Origin: Garcia nutans
Taxonomy: Eukaryota; Streptophyta; Magnoliopsida; Malpighiales; Euphorbiaceae
DNA length: 64,000 bases
Assembly (NCBI GenBank): GCA_947685225.1
Contig: CANTUV010000024.1
Coordinates: 15,766,001-15,830,000, forward strand
Reading direction: 5' to 3'
Shown piece after piece: positions 32,058-42,877 of this stretch. How positions within the stretch are numbered: position 1 is the first letter of the stretch; the number at the start of each line of letters is the position of its first letter. The notes below the pieces were generated by a model, which did no database searches, was not told where the DNA came from, and was given only the letters and a program-made list of their open reading frames with translations. The translations under genes were made by a program, and so were the position numbers.

Positions 32058-35000
32058 TCAAGTCTGAAAAAGTTGAGGATACTGATCTCGCATCGCTTGC
32101 TCACTCTCCCAAGTTGCCTCTTCTTTTGCATGATTCTTCCAAAGAACCTTCACAAGTGGTACTTTCTTATTTCTCAACTATTTCACTTCATGTGCCAAAA
32201 TAGCAACTGGTTCTTCTTCAAATGTCAGATCCGGACTCACCTCAATAGATTCAACTGGCAAGATATGAGATGGATCTTATCTGTACCTCCGCAGCATAGA
32301 AACATGGAAGATATTGTGAATTCTATCCAACTCAGGCGGTAAAGCAAGTCGATAAGCAACTGGTCCAATTCTTTCCAATACTTCATAAGGTCCAATAAAA
32401 TGAGGACTTAGCTTCCCTCTCGGCCAAATCTCAAAATCTTTTTCCAAGGAGACACTTTCAGAAATACTTTATCTCCAACATTAAACTCTATGTCTCTCCT
32501 CTTCAAATCTGAATAGGATTTCTGTCGATCTGAAGCTGCTTTCAATCGATCACGAATTATCTTCACTTCCTCTTCCATTTCTTTAATCAAATCAGGACCA
32601 ACCAATTTACCTTCTCCAACTTCATTCCAACATAGAGGCGTCCTACATCTTCTACCATATAATGCCTCATATGGTGCCATTCCAATACTGGATTGATGAC
32701 TGTTGTTGTAAGCAAATTCCACAAGTGGCAAAAATCTGTCCCAACTTCCAGAAAAATCAATGACAGCTTCTCAACATATCCTCTATAATCTGTATCACTC
32801 TCTCTGACTGCCCATCTGTCTGCGGATGAAAAGCAGTGCTAAAATGCAATCGAGAACCCAAAGCACCATGTAAACTTTTCCAAAACCTTGAAGTAAACCG
32901 AGGATCTCGATTAGACACCAAAGAAATTGGAACTCCATGCAATTTCACTATCTCACTGATATACAGCTCAGCTAACTTCTCAAGAGAATAATCCATTCTA
33001 ACTGGAAGAAAATGAGCTGTCTTTGTCAACCGATCAACAATCACCCATATAGCATCATGCTTCTTCTGAGTCAATGGCAAACCAGACACAAAATCCATTG
33101 TCACTCTTTCCCATTTCCATTCAGGCACTGATAAAGGTTGAAGTAATCCTGTTGGAACTTGATGCTCAGCTTTCACCCTCTGACAAGTGAGACACTTGGA
33201 TACAAATTCCGTAATGTCTCTCTTCATACCTGACCACCAATAATGCTGCTTCAAATCCTGATACATCTTTGTACTTCCAGGGTGCATAGCAAAAACTGAC
33301 TGGTGTGCTTCCTCTAAAATAATCTTTCTCAATCTTGCATCATCAGGAACACACAATCTATTCTTCAACCAAAGGCTACCATCACTTCTCACATGGAAAT
33401 CTCGACTCTCCCCATTTTGGCAATCTGAAGCAATCTTCTGAATTTTCTCATTAGCCAATTGAGCCTCTTTAATCTGATCCAACAATACCGGCCTCAAATG
33501 CAACTGAGCCAACAATGCACCATCATCACATGATTCAAAACTAGCATGCAACTTAACTCAACAAGCAACGAGAGCGAATAAATAGTCAAACCTGCCAAAG
33601 ACTTTCGACTCAAGGCATCAGCAACAACATTCGCCTTACCAGGATGATAATCAATCAAACAGTCATAGTCTTTGATCAATTCCAACCATCGTCTTTGCCG
33701 AAGATTAAGCTCTCTTTGAACACCCAAATATTTCAAACTCTTATGATCTGTATAGATAAAACACTTCTCTCCATACAAATAGTGTCACCAAATCTTCAAT
33801 GCAAACACTATAGCTGCCAATTCCAAATCATGCGTCGGATAATTAAGCTCATGCGGCTTCAACTGCCGAGAAGCATAAGCTATAACTTTACCCTCTTGCA
33901 TCAAGACACATCCTAAACCATTATGTGAAGCATCACTGTAAATCACATATGGTTTATCTTCCACAGGCAATGTAAGAACAGGAGCTTGAGTCAACATCTC
34001 CTTCAACTGTGCAAAACTAGCTTGACACTAATCTGTCCACACAAATCTAACTCCCTTTCGAAGTAATCTGGTGAGTGGAGTAGCTATCAAAGAAAAACCT
34101 TTCACAAAGAGTCGATAATAGCCCGCCAAACCCAGAAAACTTCTGACTTTAGTCACAGACGTCGGTGGACTCCAATTCAAAATAGCCTTAACTTTAATCG
34201 GATCAACTCTTATACCATCTGCTGAAACTATATGACCAAGAAAAGTCACTCGATCCAGCCAAAACACACACTTTGACAGCTTAACATACAATTGCTTCTC
34301 TCTCAATGTCTGCAACACAATCCGCAAATGCTTATCATGTTCCTCTTCATTATGCGAATACACCAAAATATCGTCAATGAAAACCACCACAAACTGATCT
34401 AGATAGGGCCTAAACACCCTATTCATAAAATCCATGAAAGCTGCAGGTGCATTTGTCAATCCAAAAGGCATCACTAAGAACTCGTAATGCCCATATCTTG
34501 TGGGAAAAACTGTCTTAGGAACATCTTCCTCTCTGACCCTCAACTGATGGTACCCTGATCTCTGATCAATCTTGGAAAACACTGCTGCTCCCTTCAACTG
34601 ATCGAAGAGATCATCTATCCTAGGCAAAGGATACTTATTCTTAATAGTCACCTTGTTCAATTTCCTATAATCAATGCACAACCTCAAAGTACCATCCTTC
34701 TTCTTCACAAACAAAACAGGAGCTCCCCACAGAGAAACACTAGGGCGAACAAACCCTTTATCCAACAACTCCTGCAACTGCACCTTCAACTCTCTCAACT
34801 TAGCAGGTGCCATTCGATAAGGAGTAATAGAGATGGGAGTGGTACCAGGCAACAAATTGATACCAAACTCAACCTCTCTCTCAGGGGGTAACCCTGGTAA
34901 CTCCTCAGGCAACACATCTGGGAATTCAGCAATTGTGGGTATACTATCAAGTTGAGAACCCACTACTCTAGTATCCACAACATGAGCAAGATAAGCATCA

Positions 35001-35377
35001 CATCCTTTTCTAATCAACTTTCTAGCTGCAAAAGCTGAAACAAACAAGGATGCAAGTTGTCTTTGCTTACTAGATACCATCACATTTCTACCATCACCGG
35101 TTCTCAAGATAACACACTTCTTTTGACAGTCTACCACAGCTCCATGCTTAGACAACCAATCCATGCCTAAGATCAAATTATATTCCTTAAAAGGCATTTC
35201 AATCAAATCACCACAAAATTCCTCTCCTTGCACCACAACTGAACTATCACGATGCACCTTACTCACCACAACATTATGTCCTAAAGGATTTGTCACCAAC
35301 ACATCAAATCCTAAGGACTCTGAATGCAATTCAGACACAGGCAAGATAGATGCACTTATGTATGAATGAGTAGATCC
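32058..35377 (-). pseudogene. pol of array internal copy 2 (protease remnant, RT, RNase H, integrase, chromodomain)
   Basis: Domains in order on the minus strand. Protease remnant (35377-35060): 'GSTHSYIS' without the catalytic Asp, then 'LILGMDWLSKHGA'. RT (about 34850-34230): 'FVKKKDGTLRLCIDYRKLN', 'MPFGLTNAPAAF' and catalytic 'FIDD' near 34376. RNase H (33990-33600): 'YSDASHNGLG', 'DLELAAIVFALKIW', 'YTDHKSLKYL'. Integrase (33330-32660): HHCC zinc domain, 'MDFVSGLP', 'FHPQTDGQSERV'. Chromodomain tail (32230-32058): 'LRNKKVPLVKVLW', 'EEATWE'. Private lesions: TAG at 34025, TGA at 33782, a 4-base deletion near 33553 and a 2-base deletion near 32768. Shared with copy 1: a frameshift near 32405 and TAG at 32178-32180 in the chromodomain. 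Non-functional. Confidence 0.93.
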
Positions 35378-35383
35378 TGATAC

Positions 35384-36066
35384 CGAGAACCAGCAACAAT
35401 ACACATAATAGAGGGCCTCAACCCCTCCTCAAATCTCCTACAGCGGTCAATCTCATCTTAAATAATACCCCCGGCATAGTGACTCAACTAGATAAACTCT
35501 ATCTCATACTCTGTCACAGTCCGGTTATCTTGTCTCAAATTCAGAAATTCCATTTTCTTAGCATCCTTATACTCCCTCGGAGTATATTTCTGCTCAAACT
35601 CTCTCAGAAAATCACTATAAGACAACGTAGGTGGATCATCCATGCTATGAGGAACTGTCTTCCACCAATCATAAGCATCTTTCTGCATAAGGGATCTAGC
35701 ATAATCAAATTTCTCTTCAGGAGTGGCTTGCAACTGAATAAATACCCTCTGCACTCTATCCAACCACTGCTCAGCTACTACAGGATCTGTAGTACCAAAG
35801 AAATCCTCAGCCCCATACTTCTTCAATTTATCATAATGCCTCACCGATACTTGTGGCTGTGGTGGCGGTGGCGGCTGCACTGAAGCTTGCCTCAACAATT
35901 CTACCACATGTCTTAACCAAACTGGCGGAACCATATCAGCAGCTGATCTCTCTGGCACTGAAATAGGTGCCACTCCAACTCTATCAACCCTAGCTCCATC
36001 TCTACCCTCTTTAGGAGCTACACTCTCAGCACTACCTTCTATGGACTGACGTGACTAAGACGCCAT
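35384..36066 (-). pseudogene. gag of array internal copy 2, C-terminus deleted
   Basis: ATG at 36066 begins MAS but the fourth codon is TAG (Gln to stop). The frame then reads on through 'EGSAESVAP', 'PPVWLRHVVELLRQ', a proline-rich stretch and the Retrotrans_gag domain ('AEQWLDRVQRVFIQLQ', 'AYDWWKTVP', 'FLREFEQKYTPREYKD'). Further stops are at about 35485 (Gln to TAG) and about 35458 (Ser to TAA). After 'VAGSRYQ' near 35384 it is fused directly, and out of frame, to protease sequence. The whole C-terminal part with the zinc knuckle and the protease start is missing, exactly as in copy 1. Confidence 0.92.
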
Positions 36067-36218
36067 CACTACCTATGTCTGTACACACAGCAGAATATAC
36101 CTCATTAAAGATCAGAGACTGCCAATGCCAAAACATGTATCTTATTTAAAAACAATATTTTAAAACTCAAAATTTTCTTTTTCTTACAATTTACCTAGGT
36201 TGAGAATCTCAAACCTAG

Positions 36219-36230
36219 GCTCTGATACTA
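36219..36230 (-). other. Primer binding site of internal copy 2
   Basis: The minus strand reads TAGTATCAGAGC, the initiator-Met site with one G to A change that is also present in copy 1 (42859-42870). Confidence 0.85.
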
Positions 36231-36602
36231 AAACAATCGTAACACCCCTATATCCCGTATACGCACACTACATACTACTACTCCTGTAATATACGTATAC
36301 CGAATATAGGAGTGCCACGGTTTATAATAAGTAAACCGATCTTTCAATTTAGCAATATTATAAGAAAACTTAAAAAAATTAAAATTATATTATAAAATAC
36401 AATAGATAAAACGTTCATTTGATACGCAGCGGAAAATGTAGCGGTATTTACAATTATATATACATCAAAAACCAAATTTTACAAAAGCATAACATTTATA
36501 CATGTTTGGCAGTTCGTCTCTGATCTTTAAGTCCACAATCAAAACTTCAGATTCTAGACTCAACTCGGTCTAGCTGAACTCTCTGGTTCTATCCTGTCAC
36601 CT

Positions 36603-36640
36603 GCGCGATGAACCACAATCGCGCTAATCCAACGGCTTAG
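36603..36640 (-). other. Twin hairpin of array LTR 2
   Basis: Plus-strand arms: GCGCGAT (36603-36609) with ATCGCGC (36618-36624); CTAATC (36624-36629) with GCTTAG (36635-36640), one mismatch. Confidence 0.65.
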
Positions 36641-38503
36641 TGGTACAAACCATAATAACAATATGTTTCAATGCAATGTCAATGTCATACATTTCAACAA
36701 TAAAGAATTTATTAATAAATGATATATTAATATTTTTCATAACACTACATTCCATTATTTTATTCAATTGTTTCACCATTCATGAATAACATTGAAACAA
36801 AGACAAGCATGGGCCCAAAAATGATCTAATATGTTATTCAAAATTCAGAGTTACTGCTTTGGTCTATAATCACAATCATCAAGCCCGTAGGCGATACATA
36901 TATGTATCTATCCATGGATAGTGTAACAGACCCGGTCTCTTGGACCTCAACCCGGCTAGACCCTAGGACCCCAGTCTCTTGGTCCTCAACCCGGCTAGAC
37001 TGTTACTGTTTTTTAGGCTTACGACCCAGTCTTTTCACCCCAAAAATATCATATTTCACATTTTTCAGCTGGACTCGGCTTACGACCCAGTCTTTTCACC
37101 TATCCAGCGATTCATAGGCATGTCGCCAAACCCAGAACTCTGAAAATTAAATAACATACTCGGCACACAATAATTTCATTTATCTCTTTATCAATCTCTT
37201 TCTCAATTCATTTCTCATTTCATTTCTCATAATTAAACTAGGCAATCATGCCCCAATTATTTCATTTGCATTATCATAGCCAATAACAATGGCTTCACAT
37301 TTCATCATATCTCAATTCACATTAAATCAATTCATCATTAAAGTATACATAACCAAATGCATTGAATATACATTTTGAATGATCATCATATCTTCCACAT
37401 TATGCAAATCATAGCATTAATCAAAAGTATTGATAATGTAATAGATTACTTAACACATTTACAACCAAATGTGTTAAGTCCCAATGTCATGTAAATGTAT
37501 GCAATAATGTAGGGTTTGTACTTACCTCAAGAACAACTCACACCAATCTATTCACTTCCTCTTCCAAGAATTCTTCACTACTAGGGTTAGGGCAACTCAA
37601 CCTCTTCACAACCTAATTCAAAAGGAATAATACACACTTATTTAACAATACACATGAATTCTAATACAATTATTCACCTATTAGTCTCATACTAGACCCA
37701 TAGATAACAAATACAAGCCAAAACCACTATCTAGGACCCCACGGTCGTGGCCTCACAACCCCACGGTCGTGGCCTCTCAACCCCACGTACGTGGCCTCAC
37801 AAACCCCCACGGGCGTTGGTTAGAAAAAGAATCTGTCCAATTTGCTTAACACCCCCACGGTAGTGGCATCCAAGGGCCACGGGCGTGGCATCCAAAATGC
37901 TTCTGTTTCGGACCAAACTCATGTATTCTAGGATTTAAACTTTATTAGACACAAACGTATGGAAAATCAAAGATAGTAATTGCTCAAACTCACAACATAC
38001 ATCAATTACCAATTCACAACTCTAACTCTTCCAACACCAACCTAATTCCTTTTCTTCAATTCAACCCTAAAATCAAAATCAAATATACCCAACACACTCA
38101 AACACACCACAATCAAACATATTCATACCATCAACAATTAATCATCAAACTCCAACACAACTTAAAATAAAACAAGAGAATCAAGAGGAAACTTACCAAA
38201 GTTAATGAAACTTCTTAAATTTTCAACTTAATCACTTGAAATCTCCTTAAATCACAAGCTTGGAAAACTCAAAAACTCTCCTCCTCTCTTCCTTAGGTGA
38301 TGCCAGGCCAACAAGGAAAAGAAAAGAAAAAGAAGAAGAAAATGAAGAAACAAAGAGGCAAAGCCAAACACTCTTTACCACTTAAACCTCCACCAAGCAA
38401 ATTAAATAATATAATAATCAAATATATTCTCTTCCACTCACTTATTTTCCTTTTTATTAATTTAATAAATAAACAATCTTCTTTTGACTTCCACATTTGA
38501 CTT

Positions 38504-38543
38504 GTATATGTTGTATATATATCACTATATATACAACATATAC
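38504..38543 (-). repeat. Long palindrome near start of LTR 2
   Basis: Perfect 18-base arms around TCAC, identical to 31869-31908. Confidence 0.85.
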
Positions 38544-38646
38544 AATCTCTCTTTACTTTTTTCTCTTTCCATTAAACATATACATTAAATCCAAATACAA
38601 CAATAAATATTCCCAAAACTTTTAGGGTATACTTTGGGATATTACA

Positions 38647-38660
38647 ATTCTCCCCCTCTA
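38647..38660 (-). other. Polypurine tract of internal copy 1
   Basis: The minus strand reads TAGAGGGGGAGAAT directly before the LTR start at 38646. Confidence 0.85.
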
Positions 38661-38691
38661 AAAAAAATTTCGTCCTCGAAATTACCTGATA

Positions 38692-41600
38692 TCAAGTCTG
38701 AAAAAGTTGAGGATACTGATCTCGCATCGCTTGCTCAATCTCCCAAGTTGCCTCTTCTTTTGCTTGATTCTTCCAAAGAACCTTCACAAGTGGCACTTTC
38801 TTATTTCTCAACTATTTCACTTCATGTGCCAAAATAGCAACTGGTTCTTCTTCAAATGTCAGATCCAGACTCACCTCAATAGATTCAACTGGCAAGATAT
38901 GAGTTGGATCTGATCTATACCTCCGCAGCATATAAACATGGAAGACATTGTGAATTCTATCCAACTCAGGCGGTAAAGCAAGTCGATAAGCAACTAGTCC
39001 AATTCTTTCCAATACTTCATAAGGTCCAATAAAACGAGGACTTAGCTTCCCTCTCGGCCAAATCTCAAAATCTTTTTCCAAGGAGACACTTTCAGAAATA
39101 CTTTATCTCCAACATTAAACTCTATGTCTCTCCTCTTCAAATCTGAATAGGATTTCTGTCGATCTGAAGCTGCTTTCAATCAATCCCGAATTATCTTCAC
39201 TTCCTCTTCCGTTTCTTTAATCAAATTAGGACCAACCAATTTACCTTCTCCAACTTCATTCCAACATAGAGGCGTCCTACATCTTCTACCATATAATGCC
39301 TCATATTGTGCCATTCCAATACTGGATTGATGACTGTTGTTGTAAGTAAATTCCACAATTGGCAAAAATCTATCCCAACTTCCAGAAAAATCAATGACAC
39401 AGCTTCTCAACATATCCTCTATAATCTATATCACTCTCTCTGACTGCCCATCTGTCTGTGGATGAAAAGCAGTGCTAAAATGCAATCAAGAACCCAAAGC
39501 ACCATGTAAACTTTTCCAAAACCTTGAAGTAAACCGGGGATCTCGATCAGACACCAAAGAAATTGGAACTCCATGTAATTTCACTATCTCACTGATATAC
39601 AGCTCAGCTAACTTCTCAAGAGAATAATCCATTCTAACTGGAAGAAAATGAGTTGTCTTTGTCAACCGATCAACAATCACCCATATAGCATCATGCTTCT
39701 TCTGAGTCAATGGCAAACCAGACACAAAATCCATTGTCACTCTTTCCCATTTCCATTCAGGCACTAATAAAGGTTGAAGCAATCCTGTCGGAACTTAATG
39801 CTCAGCTTTCACCCTCTGACAAGTGAGACACTTGGATACAAATTCCTCAATGTCTCTCTTCATACCTGACCACCAATAATGCTGCTTCAAATCCTGATAC
39901 ATCTTTGTACTTCCAGGGTGCATAGCAAAAACTGACTGGTGTGCTTCCTCTAAAATAATCTTTCTCAATCTTGCATCATCAGGAACACACAATTTATTCT
40001 TGAACCAAAGGCTACTATCACTTCTCACATGGAAATCTCGACTCTCCCCATTTTGGCAATCTGAAGCAAGCTTCTGAATTTTCTCATTAGCCAATTGAGC
40101 CTCTTTAATCTGATCCAACAATACCGGTCTCAAATGCAACTGAGCCAACAATGCACCATCATCACATGATTCAAAACTATCATGCAACGCTCTCAACTCA
40201 ACAAGCAATGAGAGCGAATAAACAGTCAAACCTGCCAAAGACTTCCGACTCAAGGCATCAGCAACAACATTCACCTTACCAGGATGATAATCAATCAAAC
40301 AGTCGTAGTCTTTGATCAATTCCAACCATCGTCTTTTCCGAAGATTAAGCTCTCTTTGAACACCCAAATATTTCAAACTCTTATGATCTGTGTAGATAAA
40401 ACACTTCTCTCCATATAAATAGTGTCGCCAAATCTTCAATGCAAACACTATAGCTGCCAATTCCAAATCATGCGTCGGATAATTAAGCTCATACGGCTTC
40501 AACTGCCGAGAAGCATAAGCTATAACTTTACCCTCTTGTATCAAGACACATCCTAAACCATTATGTAAAGCATCACTGTAAATCACATATGGTTTATCTT
40601 CCACAGGCAATGTAAGAACAGGAGCTTGAGTCAACATCTCCTACAACTGTTCAAAACTAGCTTGACACTGATCTGTCCACACAAATCTAACTCCCTTTCG
40701 AAGTAATCTGGTGAGTGGAGTAGTTATCAAAGAAAAACCTTTCACAAAGCGTCGATAATAGCCCTCCAAACCCAGAAAACTTTTGACTTCAGTCACAAAC
40801 TTCGGTGGTCTCCAATTCAAAATAGCCTCAACTTTACTCGGATCAACTCTTATACCATCTGCTGAAACTATATGACCAAGAAAAGTCACTTAATCCAGCC
40901 AAAACTCACACTTCGACAGCTTAGCATACAATTGCTTCTCTCTCAATGTCTGCAACACAATCCGCAAATGCTTATCATGTTCCTCTTCATTATGTGAATA
41001 CACCAAAATATCGTCAATGAAAACCACCACAAACTGATCTAGATAGGGCCTAAACACCCTATTCGTCAAATCCATGAAAGCTGCAGGTGCATTCGTCAAT
41101 CCAAAAGGCATCACTAAGAACTCATAATGCCCATATCTTGTGCGAAAAGCTGTCTTAGGAACATCTTCCTCTCTGACCCTCAACTGATGGTACCCTGATC
41201 TCAGATCAATCTTGGAAAACATTGTTGCTCCCTTCAACTGATCGAAGAGATCATCTATCCTAGGCAAAGGATACTTATTCTTAATAGTCACCTTGTTCAA
41301 TTTCCTATAATCAATGCACAACCTCAAAGTACCATCCTTCTTCTTCACAAACAAAACAGGAGCTCCCCACAGAGAAACACTAGGGCGAACAAACCCTTTA
41401 TCCAACAACTCCTGCAACTGCACCTTCAACTCTCTCAACTTAGCAGGTGCCATTCGATAAGGAGTAATAGAGATGGGAGTGGTACCAGGCAACAAATTGA
41501 TACCAAACTCAACCTCTCTCTCAGGGGGTAACCCTGGTAACTCCTCAGGCAACACATCTGGGAATTCAGCAATTGTGGGTATACTATCAAGTTGAGAACC

Positions 41601-42017
41601 CACTACTCTAGTATCCACAACATGAGCAAGATAAGCATCACATCCTTTTCTAATCAACTTTCTAGCTGCAAAAGCTGAAACAAACAAGGATGCAAGTTGT
41701 CTTTGCTCACTAGATACCATCACATTTCTACCATCACCTGTTCTCAAGATAACACACTTCTTTTGACAGTCTACCACAGCTCCATGCTTAGACAACCAAT
41801 CCATGCCTAAGATCAAATCATATTCCTTAAAAGGCATTTCAATCAAATCACCACGAAATTCCTCTCCTTGCACCACAACAGAACTATCACGATGCACCTT
41901 ACTCACCACAACACTATGTCCTAAAGGATTTGTCACCAACACATCAAATCCTAAGAACTCTGAATGCAATTCAGACACAGGCAAGATAGATGCACTTATG
42001 TATGAATGAGTAGATCC
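38692..42017 (-). pseudogene. pol of array internal copy 1
   Basis: Same domain order as copy 2: protease remnant lacking its catalytic Asp (from 42017), RT with 'FIDD' near 41015, RNase H (about 40630-40250), integrase (about 39970-39310) and chromodomain tail (about 38860-38692). One frame runs from 42017 to about 39085. It is interrupted only by stops at 40887 (CGA to TAA, both strands of a CpG changed), 40638 (TAG), 39792 (Gln to TAA), 39483 (CGA to TGA), about 39426 (TAG) and about 39177 (CGA to TGA). No private frameshift was found. Shared with copy 2 are the frameshift near 39065 and the chromodomain TAG at 38809-38811. The segment 41226-41707 is identical to copy 2 over 482 bases although flanks differ by 3-4%. 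Confidence 0.93.
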
Positions 42018-42022
42018 TGATA

Positions 42023-42706
42023 CCGGGAACCAGCAACAATACACATAATAGAGGGCCTCAACCCCTCCTCAAATCTCCTACACCGGTCAATCTCATCTGA
42101 AATAATCCCCCCGGCATAGTGACTCAACTGGATAAACTCTATCTCATACTCTGTCACAGTCCGGTTATCTTGTCTCAGATTCAGAAATTCCATTTTCTTA
42201 GCGTCCTTATACTCCCTCGGAGTATATTTCTGCTCAAACTCTCTCAGAAAATCACTATAAGACAACGTAGGTGGATCATCCATGCTATGAGGAACTGTCT
42301 TCCACCAATCATAAGCATCTTTCTGCAGAAGGGATCTAGCATAATCAAATTTCTCTTCAAGAGTGGCTTGCAACTGAATAAATACCCTCTGCACTCTATC
42401 CAACCACTGCTCAGCTACTACAAGATCTGTAGTACCAAAGAAATCCTCAGCCCCATACTTCCTCAATTTATCATAATGCCTCACCGATACTTGTGGCTGT
42501 GGTGGCGGTGGCGGCTGCACTGGAGCTTGCCTCAACAATTCTACCACATGTCTTAATCAAACTGGCAGAACCTCATCAGCAGCTGATCTCTCTGGCACAG
42601 AAATAGGTGCCTCTCCAGCTCTATCAACCCTAGCTCCATCTCTACCCTCTTTAGGAGCTACACTCTCAGCACTACCTTCTATGGACTGACGTGACTGAGA
42701 CGCCAT
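42023..42706 (-). pseudogene. gag of array internal copy 1, C-terminus deleted
   Basis: ATG at 42706 opens MASQSRQS; the fourth codon is still Gln here. A Trp to TGA stop lies near 42566 ('PV*LRHVVELL'). After it the frame is open through 'AEQWLDRVQRVF', 'AYDWWKTVP', 'FLREFEQKYTPREYKD' and 'YAGGIISDEIDRCRRFEEGLRPS' to 'GSRYQ'. There the same deletion as in copy 2 joins it out of frame to protease sequence, at about 42015-42022. The nucleocapsid zinc knuckle is therefore absent. Confidence 0.92.
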
Positions 42707-42858
42707 CACTACCTATGTCTGTACACACAACAGAATATACCTCATTAAAGATCAGAGACTGCCAGTGCCAAAACATGTATCTTATTTAAAAACAATATTT
42801 TAAAACTCAAAATTTTCTTTTTCTTAGAATTTACCTAGGTTGAGAATCTCAAACCTAG

Positions 42859-42870
42859 GCTCTGATACTA
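42859..42870 (-). other. Primer binding site of internal copy 1
   Basis: The minus strand reads TAGTATCAGAGC, eight bases from the LTR end at 42878. Confidence 0.85.
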
Positions 42871-42877
42871 AAACAAT

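Larger units (their letters stand above)
36238..38646 (-). repeat. Array LTR 2 (shared middle LTR)
   Basis: 2409 bp; serves as the 3' LTR of copy 1 and the 5' LTR of copy 2. The end at the PBS side reads TTACG (as in LTR 1 of the array), while LTR 3 keeps TTACA. Dyad modules at 37733-37890 show four units of about 22 bp. The palindrome is at 38504-38543. The twin hairpin (36603-36640) has a perfect stem 2 and one mismatch in stem 1. Confidence 0.92.

Noticed and set aside
32073..32342. Plus-strand frames over the chromodomain region, and similar antisense frames at 35163-35883 and 41803-42556
   Set aside because: Antisense shadows of pol and gag, repeated in both array copies because the sense strand is repeated.
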